Source: Candidatus Woesearchaeota archaeon
GTDB taxonomy: Archaea > Nanobdellota > Nanobdellia > Woesearchaeales > UBA10216
DNA length: 64,000 nt
Reading direction: 5' to 3'
NCBI GenBank assembly: GCA_016192915.1
Contig: JACPTF010000013.1
Coordinates: 20,959 to 84,958, forward strand
Part shown: positions 15,998 to 23,314 of the stretch, in pieces
Numbering within the stretch: the first letter of the stretch is position 1
Layout of the letters: each line of letters opens with the position of its first letter
Made by a program: the position numbers and the translations under genes
Notes under the pieces: generated by a model
The model's database searches: none
What the model saw: the letters and a program-made list of their open reading frames with translations, nothing else
What the model was told of the DNA's origin: nothing

Positions 15998-16930
15998 TTA
16001 TGTGGCAAATTCAGCTTCGAGCCCCATAAAATGGCCAAGGTCGTAGGCTTCCCTGAAAGCCCTCCTCACCCACCGAATTTTTTCATCGCTATATTTCGGG
16101 CGCTCATGTTTAATTACCTCAAACATTACACGGTCACTTCGCATCAATCGCTCTAAGCGTTTAATCCCTATTGACAGATCTGAGTCTCGTGGCATCGGTG
16201 CACCGGCAATCTCGGCCAGTTTAGAATAAATAGCCTCGCCGAGCTTTCTGTAATGATGCTCAGAATCTTCCCTTCCAAATATTCTAACCATAGACCTCAC
16301 AAACTTATCCTCGTCAGATTCAACCACTTTCTTCAATTCCTCCTCCAGTAGTATTGCCCTCACTATCCTGTTGAGTTCTGGACCGAATGACTTATCATAA
16401 TAATGCTCTGCGCTTAGATTCATGTAAAGATAAGCCTCGTGGTGAAAGATAATCCTGAAGAGGTTAAGTAGAATCTCCTTCATATTGTCAGGCCTATTCC
16501 TTATTAGGCGTATTGCGTGTAACTCAGTCTCCAACACATTATGGAGCGTTTTCAGAGTAGTAAGAACTGCATTTTGCCTGCTGATTGCGGAACCGATTTT
16601 GTGCCGCAAACTTTCACTTTTGCCCAAACTCTCCCTTGAAGCAAGGCGTTCTAGGTCACGTAAGATCTCATCATCTGCCTTCTTTTCTTCGCCGATCTCA
16701 ACCAAATCAGTTGAAATTAGGCCTTCAATCTGCTCCAGCACGGCATCAAGGGCGGGCAAGTCAGCCAGTGCCTTATCAACATTGGCAAAAGAGAAGAACT
16801 TGACCAACTGCTCCCGCTTAGGATAATCAGCAACATGCTGCTCCCACAACTGTAGCCGTTTTTGCTCATCAAACGCTAGTTCTGTTGCCACGCCTTTTTT
16901 GCCGCCAAACAAATTGTTGAACAAGCCCAT
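15998..16930 (-). CDS. Hypothetical 310-aa helical protein
   Basis: Mostly helical, charged, soluble protein starting MGLFNNLFGGKKGVATEL. No known domain is recognised. It contains several HxxxY and HH features (IIFHHEAYLYMNLSAEHYYD, EDSEHHYRKLGE) but no clear catalytic motif. TATA ATATATAAAGG lies 27 bases from the ATG, and a perfect palindrome sits between the two. The 3' end abuts polB. Confidence 0.65.
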   Translation of the reverse strand: MGLFNNLFGGKKGVATELAFDEQKRLQLWEQHVADYPKREQLVKFFSFANVDKALADLPALDAVLEQIEGLISTDLVEIGEEKKADDEILRDLERLASRESLGKSESLRHKIGSAISRQNAVLTTLKTLHNVLETELHAIRLIRNRPDNMKEILLNLFRIIFHHEAYLYMNLSAEHYYDKSFGPELNRIVRAILLEEELKKVVESDEDKFVRSMVRIFGREDSEHHYRKLGEAIYSKLAEIAGAPMPRDSDLSIGIKRLERLMRSDRVMFEVIKHERPKYSDEKIRWVRRAFREAYDLGHFMGLEAEFAT

Positions 16931-16935
16931 GCCAC

Positions 16936-16952
16936 GTATGCGAAACGCATAC
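16936..16952. promoter_or_regulatory. Palindrome between TATA box and start codon (possible operator)
   Basis: GTATGCG-aaa-CGCATAC is a perfect 7-base inverted repeat located between the minus-strand TATA box and the ATG at 16930. A protein bound here would block initiation of the 310-aa gene. It does not match family 1 or 2 elements. Confidence 0.4.
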
Positions 16953-17002
16953 CTTTATATATTTATGTTCAAATATTGGGGTTGCAAAAAAAGAGGTAAA
17001 TT

Positions 17003-17761
17003 ATGAAAATTTTAAACGCAGCTGCGGCAATCACAATTATTACAATATTTATACTCGTAGCCGCTGTCGTTGTTGCAAGCCCTGAGAAAACCGACAAGTT
17101 CGGCTGCCACAAGTGCATGAAGGACTGCGAAAAATACAGCCTTGTAAAAAACGAGTATCACTGCCACGGCTCAGTCAGCGTGCAAAGCCAAAACATACAA
17201 ATAGCGCCAAGGATTTACGGCAACACGACATACAGGAGGGTAGCGCGGATAATAGACGGCGACACACTGACTGCCTATTTCAACGGAAACCAGCAGGTCA
17301 TCAGGCTTTTGGGCATTAACGCACCGGAAACAAGCCCGAAAGAAAAGGCGGAATGCTACAGCTCTCAGGCAACCGAGCAGCTGAAAAAGCTAGTAGCCAC
17401 TAAATTCGTTCTACTGGAAAAGGACAAGCTCCAGAACCCAAATCGTGCAGGCACGATTGGGCCCAGTCGCAGCAGCGACTTGGGTGATGATAAAGACAAG
17501 TACGGAAGGCTGCTAAGGTATGTCACAGTCATAGGCACGAACGTTTCTGTAAACGAGGAACTGGTAAATGGCGGCTTTGCAAAAGCCTACCCTTCACTCA
17601 CAACAAAAGTGGAAGAGTACAAGAAGCTTGAGAACGCGGCCAAGGAGAAAAAGCTCGGGATGTGGGGAGAATGCTTCAAGGAAAAGAAGAACGAAACGCT
17701 GACAAGGCTTTTCCCGCTTAAGGGGAAAAGGATAGACAAATACGGGGAGCACCAGGGATAA
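17003..17761 (+). CDS. Secreted/anchored SNase-type nuclease with an in-frame palindromic insertion
   Basis: A 252-aa thermonuclease-fold protein. An N-terminal membrane segment is followed by a Cys/His-rich region (CHKCMKDCEKYS, YHCHG) and the nuclease core: RVARIIDGDTLTAYF, VIRLLGINAPE, DKYGRLLRYV and NEELVNGGFAKAY, including the catalytic D, R and E positions. In the loop just before DKYGRLLRY there is an extra stretch NPNRAGTIGPSRSSDL, encoded by the 48-base family 2 element at 17437-17484. A GAGGT Shine-Dalgarno sequence precedes the ATG. Confidence 0.88.
   Translation: MKILNAAAAITIITIFILVAAVVVASPEKTDKFGCHKCMKDCEKYSLVKNEYHCHGSVSVQSQNIQIAPRIYGNTTYRRVARIIDGDTLTAYFNGNQQVIRLLGINAPETSPKEKAECYSSQATEQLKKLVATKFVLLEKDKLQNPNRAGTIGPSRSSDLGDDKDKYGRLLRYVTVIGTNVSVNEELVNGGFAKAYPSLTTKVEEYKKLENAAKEKKLGMWGECFKEKKNETLTRLFPLKGKRIDKYGEHQG
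17437..17484 (+). repeat. Family 2 twin hairpin inside the nuclease gene
   Basis: Hairpin 1 is CCCAAATCGTGC-ag-GCACGATTGGG and hairpin 2 is CCCAGTCGC-agca-GCGACTTGGG. Length 48 bases (16 codons), no stop in the used frame, translated as the NPNR..IGPSR peptide. Confidence 0.85.
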
Positions 17762-17817
17762 CGCCATTTCCAGCCTCTGCAAATATTTAAATAAGCAGCA
17801 ACAGCCGCAGCCCGCGT

Positions 17818-19101
17818 ATGAGGATAATTTTTGACGGGCACATCCACAGCAGCTACAGCAGGGCATGCAGCAAGGACTTGAGCCTTGAGAACCTTGAAAA
17901 GTATGCAAGGATAAAGGGTGTAGGGCTCCTTGGAACTGGCGACTTTACCCATCCGAAATGGCTGCAGGAAATAAAAGCAAAGCTGAAAGAAGATGAAAAC
18001 GGCGTGCTTTACAGCAGCAGCGGCTTCCCTTTCGTTTGGCAAACAGAGCTTTCTTTGGCGTACACACAAGGCGGCAAAGGAAGGAGAATACACTACATCA
18101 TACTGGCACCGAGTAGCGCAGTTGTTGCGCAGATAACAGAATTCCTTCTAAAGAAAGGCAGGGTGGATTATGACGGCAGACCAATATTTGGAATGAACAG
18201 CATCGAGCTCCTGGACGAGCTGTTGCGGATAAGCAACGATATTGAGCTCATACCGGCGCACGCGTGGACAAGCTGGTTCGGAATATTCGGCTCAGAGTCA
18301 GGCTTTGACTCCCTAAAGGAGTGCTTTGGCGACAAAGTTAACAAAATCCACGCAATTGAGACGGGAATGTCGTCGGACCCTGCAATGAACTGGCGCATAC
18401 CCTTGCTAGATAACATAACTCTCACGTCAAACTCAGACTGCCACAGCTACTGGCCCTGGCGCATGGGAAGGGAAGCAAACGTGTTTGAATTTAAGGAGCT
18501 TACTTACAAGAACGTGCTTGCAGCCATAAGGGAAAGAAAAGGATTCGTTGAAACGATTGAAACCCCGCCTTCCTACGGCAAATACCATTTTGACGGCCAC
18601 AGGCTCTGCAACGTTGTCATGAACCCAGAGGAATCAGCAGAACACAAGAACGTGTGCCCAAAATGCGGCAAGAAACTAACAATTGGAGTGCTGAATAGGG
18701 TGAACGAGCTGGCTGCTCCTGATAGGCTAGAGGGATATGTCAGGAAAGATGCTGTTCCATTCAAATCCCTAATACCACTTTCCGAAATAATCGCTGAACT
18801 GAACGGCTTCCCTGTTGCCAGCCGAAAGACGTGGCAGGTTTACAATGCCCTGATTGAGAGGTTTGGGAACGAATTTAACGTTTTACTGGAAGCGACAGAA
18901 GATGAATTGAAAAAAGTTGTGGACGAAAAACTTGCAGCTGCCATAATGAAAAACCGCGAGGGCAGGATAACGGTCGAGCCGGGCTACGACGGAGTATACG
19001 GCAAGCCGGTGCTTGACGGCAACAGCGAAAGAGGCAGCGGAAGAAAAGCAGAAGCAGCTGCAGCTGTGAGAAGGCAGAAAGGGCTTAATGAGTTCTTTTA
19101 G
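17818..19101 (+). CDS. endoQ: Endonuclease Q (deaminated-base DNA repair)
   Basis: A 427-aa archaeal EndoQ, which nicks DNA 5' of uracil, hypoxanthine and abasic sites. The PHP domain is evident from FDGHIHSSYSRACSKD, LLGTGDFTHPKW, LIPAHAWTSWFG and SNSDCHSYWPWRMG. A zinc finger CPKCGKKL sits near residue 280 with its partner cysteine in RLCNVV. The extreme C-terminus RQKGLNEFF is a PCNA-interacting peptide. Leaderless start 27 bases from TATA ATATTTAAATAAG (17783-17795). Confidence 0.92.
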   Translation: MRIIFDGHIHSSYSRACSKDLSLENLEKYARIKGVGLLGTGDFTHPKWLQEIKAKLKEDENGVLYSSSGFPFVWQTELSLAYTQGGKGRRIHYIILAPSSAVVAQITEFLLKKGRVDYDGRPIFGMNSIELLDELLRISNDIELIPAHAWTSWFGIFGSESGFDSLKECFGDKVNKIHAIETGMSSDPAMNWRIPLLDNITLTSNSDCHSYWPWRMGREANVFEFKELTYKNVLAAIRERKGFVETIETPPSYGKYHFDGHRLCNVVMNPEESAEHKNVCPKCGKKLTIGVLNRVNELAAPDRLEGYVRKDAVPFKSLIPLSEIIAELNGFPVASRKTWQVYNALIERFGNEFNVLLEATEDELKKVVDEKLAAAIMKNREGRITVEPGYDGVYGKPVLDGNSERGSGRKAEAAAAVRRQKGLNEFF

Positions 19102-19103
19102 AA

Positions 19104-19568
19104 TCACACTTCAGCATTTGCCATCCTTGACTGCCGCAGGAAAAGCTTTCCCAGCTCCATGAGCAGGAAGCCGAGGCTGGAGACTGCAAGTATTTTTGCC
19201 CATTCTGCGATGCCAAGAGCTACTGTGCCGAATACCGGCTGAAGCGGCTGCCAATACACAATTGTTAGTTGCATAAGTATTGAGAGAGCTACGCCGCCCA
19301 AAAGCCACTTGTTGGTTAACGGGTTGAGTTTCTTGAATGGCGAGATTGAGAGGCTGCCGATAACAGCAAACATCTCAAACATGACAAGGGTCGTGAAGGC
19401 TGCTGTCTGGGCAAGCTTTAGGGTTTCAGGCATGCTGCTGTCGTAATAAATGTTGAATATGAACAATGTGCCAGCGCCCATTATGATGCCGAAAAGCAGC
19501 TTCGGATTCGGAAAGCCCAGCTTTTGAAGCTGCAAGAAGCGAGAGGGCTTCTTCAACAGGAACGTCAT
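19104..19568 (-). CDS. Orphan C-terminal domain of a P-type cation ATPase
   Basis: A 154-aa protein with four or five membrane spans that looks like the cation-ATPase C-terminal domain of Ca2+-type pumps (MFEMFAVIGSLSISPFKKLNPLTNKWLLGG, then the YWQPLQPVFGTVALGIAEW region). The catalytic DKTGT, nucleotide-binding and actuator domains are absent, and upstream sequence does not encode them. It could be a decayed gene or an independent small membrane protein. The start is an ATG with a weak AT-rich box upstream. Confidence 0.75.
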   Translation of the reverse strand: MTFLLKKPSRFLQLQKLGFPNPKLLFGIIMGAGTLFIFNIYYDSSMPETLKLAQTAAFTTLVMFEMFAVIGSLSISPFKKLNPLTNKWLLGGVALSILMQLTIVYWQPLQPVFGTVALGIAEWAKILAVSSLGFLLMELGKLFLRQSRMANAEV

Positions 19569-19647
19569 GGAATGTTGCCAATTATCACACCGCTTTTTTA
19601 CTGAATAAGGAAATAAGCTCGCTGCGGCTTATATAAATATTTTGCAG

Positions 19648-19677
19648 CCATAGCGGCGTTGAAAACGCCGCATATGG
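19648..19677. repeat. Isolated perfect-stem hairpin upstream of a membrane gene
   Basis: CCATAGCGGCGTT-gaa-AACGCCGCATATGG. Long GC-rich stem similar in style to single family 2 hairpins. It lies between divergent genes, just upstream of TATA GCTTTTAAGC (19683-19692). Confidence 0.5.
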
Positions 19678-19722
19678 GAAACGCTTTTAAGCAGCAGCCA
19701 CAAACTGCCGGATTAAAGCAAA

Positions 19723-20112
19723 ATGAATGCAAAAAAAGCGGGGGCTGAGGCCCTTTTCTGGACGCACTTCGTGCTTGTAGCGGTGTGGTTTGGCCTGTTT
19801 CTTGTGCCGACAGATGCATGGGCAGGCAAGGTAACATTCCACTTCTGGTTCATATTAATTGCAGTAGCTGTGCAGTTTGGATGGGGATTCCTGATGCTGC
19901 CGGTAACGAGGAAGTACAGGATGATATGCCCCCTCACAACACTAATGCAGCTTCTCCGCGGCTATCCTGTAGCTGATGCGAGGAACAACAACCACTCCTG
20001 CATAAAGGAATTCTTCCGCAGGATAGGCAAGCCGGTGCCGAAGAGGGCGGTAACCATATCGACGTTTGTTTCGCTTGGAATTGTTACGCTGCAGTACTTT
20101 TTCTTGCACTAA
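19723..20112 (+). CDS. Hypothetical membrane protein of 129 aa
   Basis: Three hydrophobic segments (about residues 10-26, 38-58, 110-126) with a basic, histidine-containing loop (RKYRMICPLTTLMQLLRGYP). It resembles small two- or three-span membrane proteins of unknown function. The TATA box GCTTTTAAGC is about 35 bases upstream, slightly further than usual. Confidence 0.6.
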   Translation: MNAKKAGAEALFWTHFVLVAVWFGLFLVPTDAWAGKVTFHFWFILIAVAVQFGWGFLMLPVTRKYRMICPLTTLMQLLRGYPVADARNNNHSCIKEFFRRIGKPVPKRAVTISTFVSLGIVTLQYFFLH

Positions 20113-20392
20113 GCCTTGTTCTAATAAATTCATAAAGATAAATGGTAATTGCAACAGAAAAGCCTTCCGCTAACGTCATGGATACTGGAAGCCCAAACAG
20201 TGTCAGCTTGTAAAAATCAGGGTAGGAATAGTAGCCGTTTGCAAAGGAAAAAATGTCAAAGTAAAATCCAAAGACAGCTCCTGCAAGGAAGTAAATGAAA
20301 TACCTGCGCCTATCCTTCACGGTAAGCTGTATAGCCAAATAGCAAAGCAGCAAGACTGCAAATAATCCATACCATACTGCAGCGTTAGCCAT
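20084..20392 (-). CDS. Membrane protein, second of a paralogous pair
   Basis: A 102-aa protein with three hydrophobic segments. The central pattern DRRRYFIYFLAGAVFGF, then GYYSYP, parallels the upstream protein (DRRRIRDYFFLWLLGL, then GFWNYH), so the pair arose by duplication. The two genes overlap by 8 bases. Small paralogous pairs of this size occur in heterodimeric lycopene cyclases, but I do not see the PxEE-type motif, so that is only a thought. The 3' end overlaps the convergent 129-aa gene. Confidence 0.6.
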   Translation of the reverse strand: MANAAVWYGLFAVLLLCYLAIQLTVKDRRRYFIYFLAGAVFGFYFDIFSFANGYYSYPDFYKLTLFGLPVSMTLAEGFSVAITIYLYEFIRTRLSARKSTAA

Positions 20393-20696
20393 TCTTCCTC
20401 ACCTTTGAGCTGAACTTCTTGCCGACAACGTTGCTGACAACGTTGCCAACAAAGTAGCAGAATGACAGATAAGGCACGTAAAGAAGCCATGTGTAAAGTG
20501 AAATGAGGAAAACCTTTGGCTCAGAATGATAATTCCAGAAGCCAAGGGCTGTCGTGGCTGTCTCGAAAACAAAAGCGGCAGCCAAGCCAAGAAGCCAGAG
20601 GAAAAAATAATCCCGAATCCTGCGCCTGTCAATGACAACCACAGCGGCAGTTAGTGCCAGATTGAGGAGAAAAAAAGAAGAGTGCGCGATTGGCAT
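20385..20696 (-). CDS. Membrane protein, first of a paralogous pair
   Basis: A 103-aa protein with three hydrophobic segments and the shared DRRR..Y..L..G..F..E..G(F/Y)(W/Y).Y pattern. The minus-strand ATG at 20696 is 27 bases from TATATATAAAC-type sequence near 20720-20730. Probably one operon with the downstream paralogue. Function unknown. Confidence 0.6.
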   Translation of the reverse strand: MPIAHSSFFLLNLALTAAVVVIDRRRIRDYFFLWLLGLAAAFVFETATTALGFWNYHSEPKVFLISLYTWLLYVPYLSFCYFVGNVVSNVVGKKFSSKVRKNG

Positions 20697-20698
20697 AA

Positions 20699-20730
20699 CA
20701 TTTTAAAAGCCATTCGGCAATATATAAACA
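20699..20730. promoter_or_regulatory. Interleaved divergent TATA boxes
   Basis: CATTTTAAAAG (about 20699-20708) faces the plus-strand ATG at 20733. AATATATAAAC (about 20719-20729) faces the minus-strand ATG at 20696. Each promoter therefore lies inside the other gene's upstream region. Confidence 0.5.
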
Positions 20731-20732
20731 TT

Positions 20733-21295
20733 ATGGTCGGGATTGACAAAAAAGAGGCATACGCTTTCAGGAAGAATGGAAAGAAAATGCTCAAGCTTGT
20801 AAAGTTCGGGAAAGGCGAAAACCCTGCAAGGCAATGGTGCAGGTACAAAAATCCAATGATTCAAGCAATTAACTATGCAGTAATGCTATTCTGCAAGCTT
20901 CTGCCTCCATGCGAAATAAAAAACAGCCTTTACAGGCTGATTGGAGTCAAAATCGGCAAGAACGTTTCCATATCAAACGACTGCATAATTGACACTATAT
21001 TTCCAGAGCTTATAATGATTGATGATAACGCCATAGTTGGCTGGGGAACAAAGCTCTACACTCACGAGTTCACACAGACAACAGAAGGATAGGGACAATA
21101 CACCTCAAGAGGAACAGCATGGTTGGAGAGTGGTCTGTAGTAAGACCAGGCACAGTTGTTGGGGAGAATTAGCTTATTGCTGCCATGTCATTTGTAAACG
21201 AAGACGTGGCTGACAACCTCGTGGAAGGAGGAGTACCAATACACATAATAAAGCACCTAAAAAAGCTGAAGGAAAAACGAAAGGGCAAAAAATGA
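20733..21295 (+). pseudogene. Broken hexapeptide-repeat (left-handed beta-helix) acyltransferase
   Basis: The intact 5' part (MVGIDKKEAYAFRKNG, then LYRLIGVKIGKNVSI, IDDNAIVGWGTKLYTHEF) ends at a TAG near 21092. Shifting frame by one base restores RIGTIHLKRNSMVGEWSVVRPGTVVGEN, then an in-frame TAG at about 21171, followed by more matching sequence (NEDVADNLVEGGVPIHIIKHLKK) to the TGA at 21295. Two lesions, a frameshift and a nonsense codon, argue for a decayed gene, although sequencing error could explain either singly. The promoter is intact. Confidence 0.75.
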
Positions 21296-21320
21296 TCCCT
21301 GAAAACTGCACGTTCTGCGC
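21292..21320 (+). pseudogene. Duplicated 5' fragment of the YkgJ-family gene
   Basis: ATG ATC CCT GAA AAC TGC ACG TTC TGC encodes MIPENCTFC, the same nine residues as the start of the intact gene at 21357. Five of the nine codons use a different synonymous triplet. A family 1 hairpin follows directly and the frame ends soon after. Confidence 0.7.
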
Positions 21321-21350
21321 AACCTTTTTAATAAAAAGGTTGATCAAAAA
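21321..21350 (+). repeat. Family 1 hairpin between duplicated gene starts
   Basis: AACCTTTTT-aat-AAAAAGGTT followed by GATCAAAAA. Nearly identical to the copy at 10306-10337. Confidence 0.8.
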
Positions 21351-21356
21351 GAGCTA

Positions 21357-21782
21357 ATGATACCAGAGAACTGTACATTTTGCGGCCTGTGCTGCACATT
21401 GACTGTGAGGCTGAGCGAGAGGGACATAAAGCGAATAGAAAAAGGCAGCGGCCGCAAACGAGAAGACTTTGTTGTTGCCGATAACGACGGGAAGCCGCTG
21501 CTGAAGCGGGAAAAGGGATGGTGCACGTTCTTCAAAAGGGAAGGCAGGGTTGGAATATGCACGATATACGACAGCAGGCCTGACAACTGCCGCGACTTCC
21601 CTGGAAAAAGGCTGTGCGACCTTGCAGAAAACCCACTTTATAGGCACCTGAGCGACAACAACGAAAACAAAAGAGTAAGGCTGCTGCTGAAAAACGCGCC
21701 AACTTCAGCAACACCTGCAAAAGCGATAGAAGAAGCCCAGCAGAATGCAGCAGAGACATTCAAAGCGATTTCTGAAAAGTAG
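21357..21782 (+). CDS. YkgJ-family cysteine cluster protein
   Basis: A 141-aa protein with the YkgJ/PF03692 pattern: CTFCGLCCTLT at residues 6-16, then KGWCTFF, GICTIYDSRPDNCRDFP and LCDLAENP, together about eight conserved cysteines that probably bind metal or an Fe-S cluster. The 3' end overlaps the convergent nth gene by 23 bases. A partial duplicate of its first nine codons lies 65 bases upstream. Confidence 0.8.
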   Translation: MIPENCTFCGLCCTLTVRLSERDIKRIEKGSGRKREDFVVADNDGKPLLKREKGWCTFFKREGRVGICTIYDSRPDNCRDFPGKRLCDLAENPLYRHLSDNNENKRVRLLLKNAPTSATPAKAIEEAQQNAAETFKAISEK

Positions 21783-22401
21783 TTGTGTAGTAGTTGCAAT
21801 ACTTCTTCACAGGACATACCTGGCAGCGCGGCTTTATCGGCAGGCAGACCTGCTGGCCGTGCTTCACAAAAACCTCATTGATGCCAAGCCACTTGCCTTT
21901 TGGCAGCAGCCGCATCAGTGATTTTTCCGTCTGCTCGGCTATTTTTGTCTTTACAAGCCCGATTCTGTTGCTGATGCGGTGAACGTGTGTATCAACGGCA
22001 ATTGCCGGCTTGTTAAAGGCGTAAATGAGGACGCATGATGCTGTCTTGCGGCCGACGCCCGGCAGCTGCAACAGCTCATCCATATTATCCGGCACTCTTC
22101 CGCCGTATTTTTGCAGCAGAATTTGCGATATTCCCTTAACTCTTCTGGCTTTCTGCCTGAACAGGCCAATGAATTTTATGGTTTTTTCTATATCGGCTGT
22201 TGTGGCTGAGGCAAGGGATTCCATAGTCGGAAATCTCTTGAATAGCGCAGCGGCTGCCTTGTACGTCTGAGCGTCTCGGTTCCTTGCTGACAGGACAGTA
22301 AAGATGAGCACGAAGAAAGGGTCTTCATTGCTGTGAAAGCTGCGGCCGTAGCGCTGCTTCAGCAGCGAAATTGCCTTAAGGGCTTCTGACTGCGGACTCA
22401 T
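21760..22401 (-). CDS. nth: Endonuclease III (base-excision DNA glycosylase)
   Basis: A 213-aa bifunctional glycosylase/AP lyase for oxidised pyrimidines. It shows the helix-hairpin-helix LLQLPGVGRKTAS with the catalytic Lys, the catalytic Asp in VDTHVHRISNR, and the C-terminal Fe-S loop C-x6-C-x2-C-x5-C (CLPIKPRCQVCPVKKYC). The start ATG overlaps the stop of the upstream DUF1461 gene by 4 bases, so the two are translationally coupled. Confidence 0.93.
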   Translation of the reverse strand: MSPQSEALKAISLLKQRYGRSFHSNEDPFFVLIFTVLSARNRDAQTYKAAAALFKRFPTMESLASATTADIEKTIKFIGLFRQKARRVKGISQILLQKYGGRVPDNMDELLQLPGVGRKTASCVLIYAFNKPAIAVDTHVHRISNRIGLVKTKIAEQTEKSLMRLLPKGKWLGINEVFVKHGQQVCLPIKPRCQVCPVKKYCNYYTTTFQKSL

Positions 22402-23105
22402 GCCTTAACGCTGATTGCCTTCGGGTTATAAAACTTGCCAATGACCAGGGATGCAACCACCAGAGCCAACCCCTCCACAAAGGCTGCCGCGACAGCTGCC
22501 CTTGTCACGCCCGCGAAGAAATCCGCTGTAAAAAGGTTCACGAGCAGATAATCTGAAGGGAACTGCCACTGGCTGCTGGTGCTGAAGAAAACAGAGTGAA
22601 AGGCCGTAAATGCGGCATCAAATTGCAAGGACAGCAAAGAAACAACCGCAATTACTGCAAGGGAAAGCAAACCAGACAGAAGCAGCAGCCTTCTCAACAA
22701 GGGCAAGAAGCTGCCCAGCCCGGAAACGAGAAGGAAAAGGGACAACACGCTAATGGCAAGGGCGGCTGCTACAACATGGAAAAACAGCTTAAGCACTGAT
22801 ATTTTTCCCCTGACATCCGAAAGGTGGTAAAGCTCTTCCTGCCTGAAATAGCTTCCGTATGCAATTGAGCCGGACTTGCCTGTAACGTAGCTTATGGCAT
22901 CAGCTGCCATCAAATCTGCAACAGCCCCAGAGCCTGGCGAGGGGGAAGCGCTTCCCCATGTCGAGGTTGAGCGGGCCAGCGAACCGAGATAACCCGTGCC
23001 TGAAACCAAAGCAACAAGGCTGGAAAGAAAAACAAAAAGCGAAAGAAGGATGGCAGCTGCAACTAAAAGACAGCGAATTGCAAGCTTATCCTGAAGGAAA
23101 GGCAT
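22398..23105 (-). CDS. DUF1461 integral membrane protein
   Basis: A 235-aa protein with four membrane segments. The family features EELYHLSDVRGKISVLK and the later FPSDYLLVNLFTADFF match DUF1461/TIGR01906. The function is unknown. It overlaps nth by 4 bases and forms an operon with it. Confidence 0.78.
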   Translation of the reverse strand: MPFLQDKLAIRCLLVAAAILLSLFVFLSSLVALVSGTGYLGSLARSTSTWGSASPSPGSGAVADLMAADAISYVTGKSGSIAYGSYFRQEELYHLSDVRGKISVLKLFFHVVAAALAISVLSLFLLVSGLGSFLPLLRRLLLLSGLLSLAVIAVVSLLSLQFDAAFTAFHSVFFSTSSQWQFPSDYLLVNLFTADFFAGVTRAAVAAAFVEGLALVVASLVIGKFYNPKAISVKA

Positions 23106-23140
23106 GCAGGAAAGGGCGAAAAGCAGCTTTTAATAGTTTG

Positions 23141-23250
23141 TCAAAAACCACCGGTCAGAGACCGGTGGCATTTTTTGACGCTCAGAATTCCACGAACCGG
23201 TGGTTTTTGAGCACACAGAACCCCACTGATCATAGATGAGTGGAATTCTG
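23141..23250. repeat. Nested palindromic element between DUF1461 and nurA
   Basis: An inner hairpin TCAAAAAccACCGGT-cagag-ACCGGTggcaTTTTTTGA (23141-23178) is followed by CTCAGAATTCCAC, a third copy of ACCGGTGG with TTTTTGAG, and finally GTGGAATTCTG (about 23240-23250), which pairs back to CAGAATTCCAC. The sequence is unlike families 1 and 2, but the nested architecture is the same. It may also act as a terminator. Confidence 0.65.
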
Positions 23251-23314
23251 TTGTTTGAAGAATGGCTTCTAATAAGGCAAAGATTAAAAAACACGAAGCA
23301 ACCGGGAAAATGCC

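Noticed and set aside
20084..20696. Firm assignment of the paralogous membrane pair as lycopene cyclase
   Set aside because: The size and pairing fit, but the conserved acidic PxEE-type motif is not visible and no carotenoid genes are nearby.
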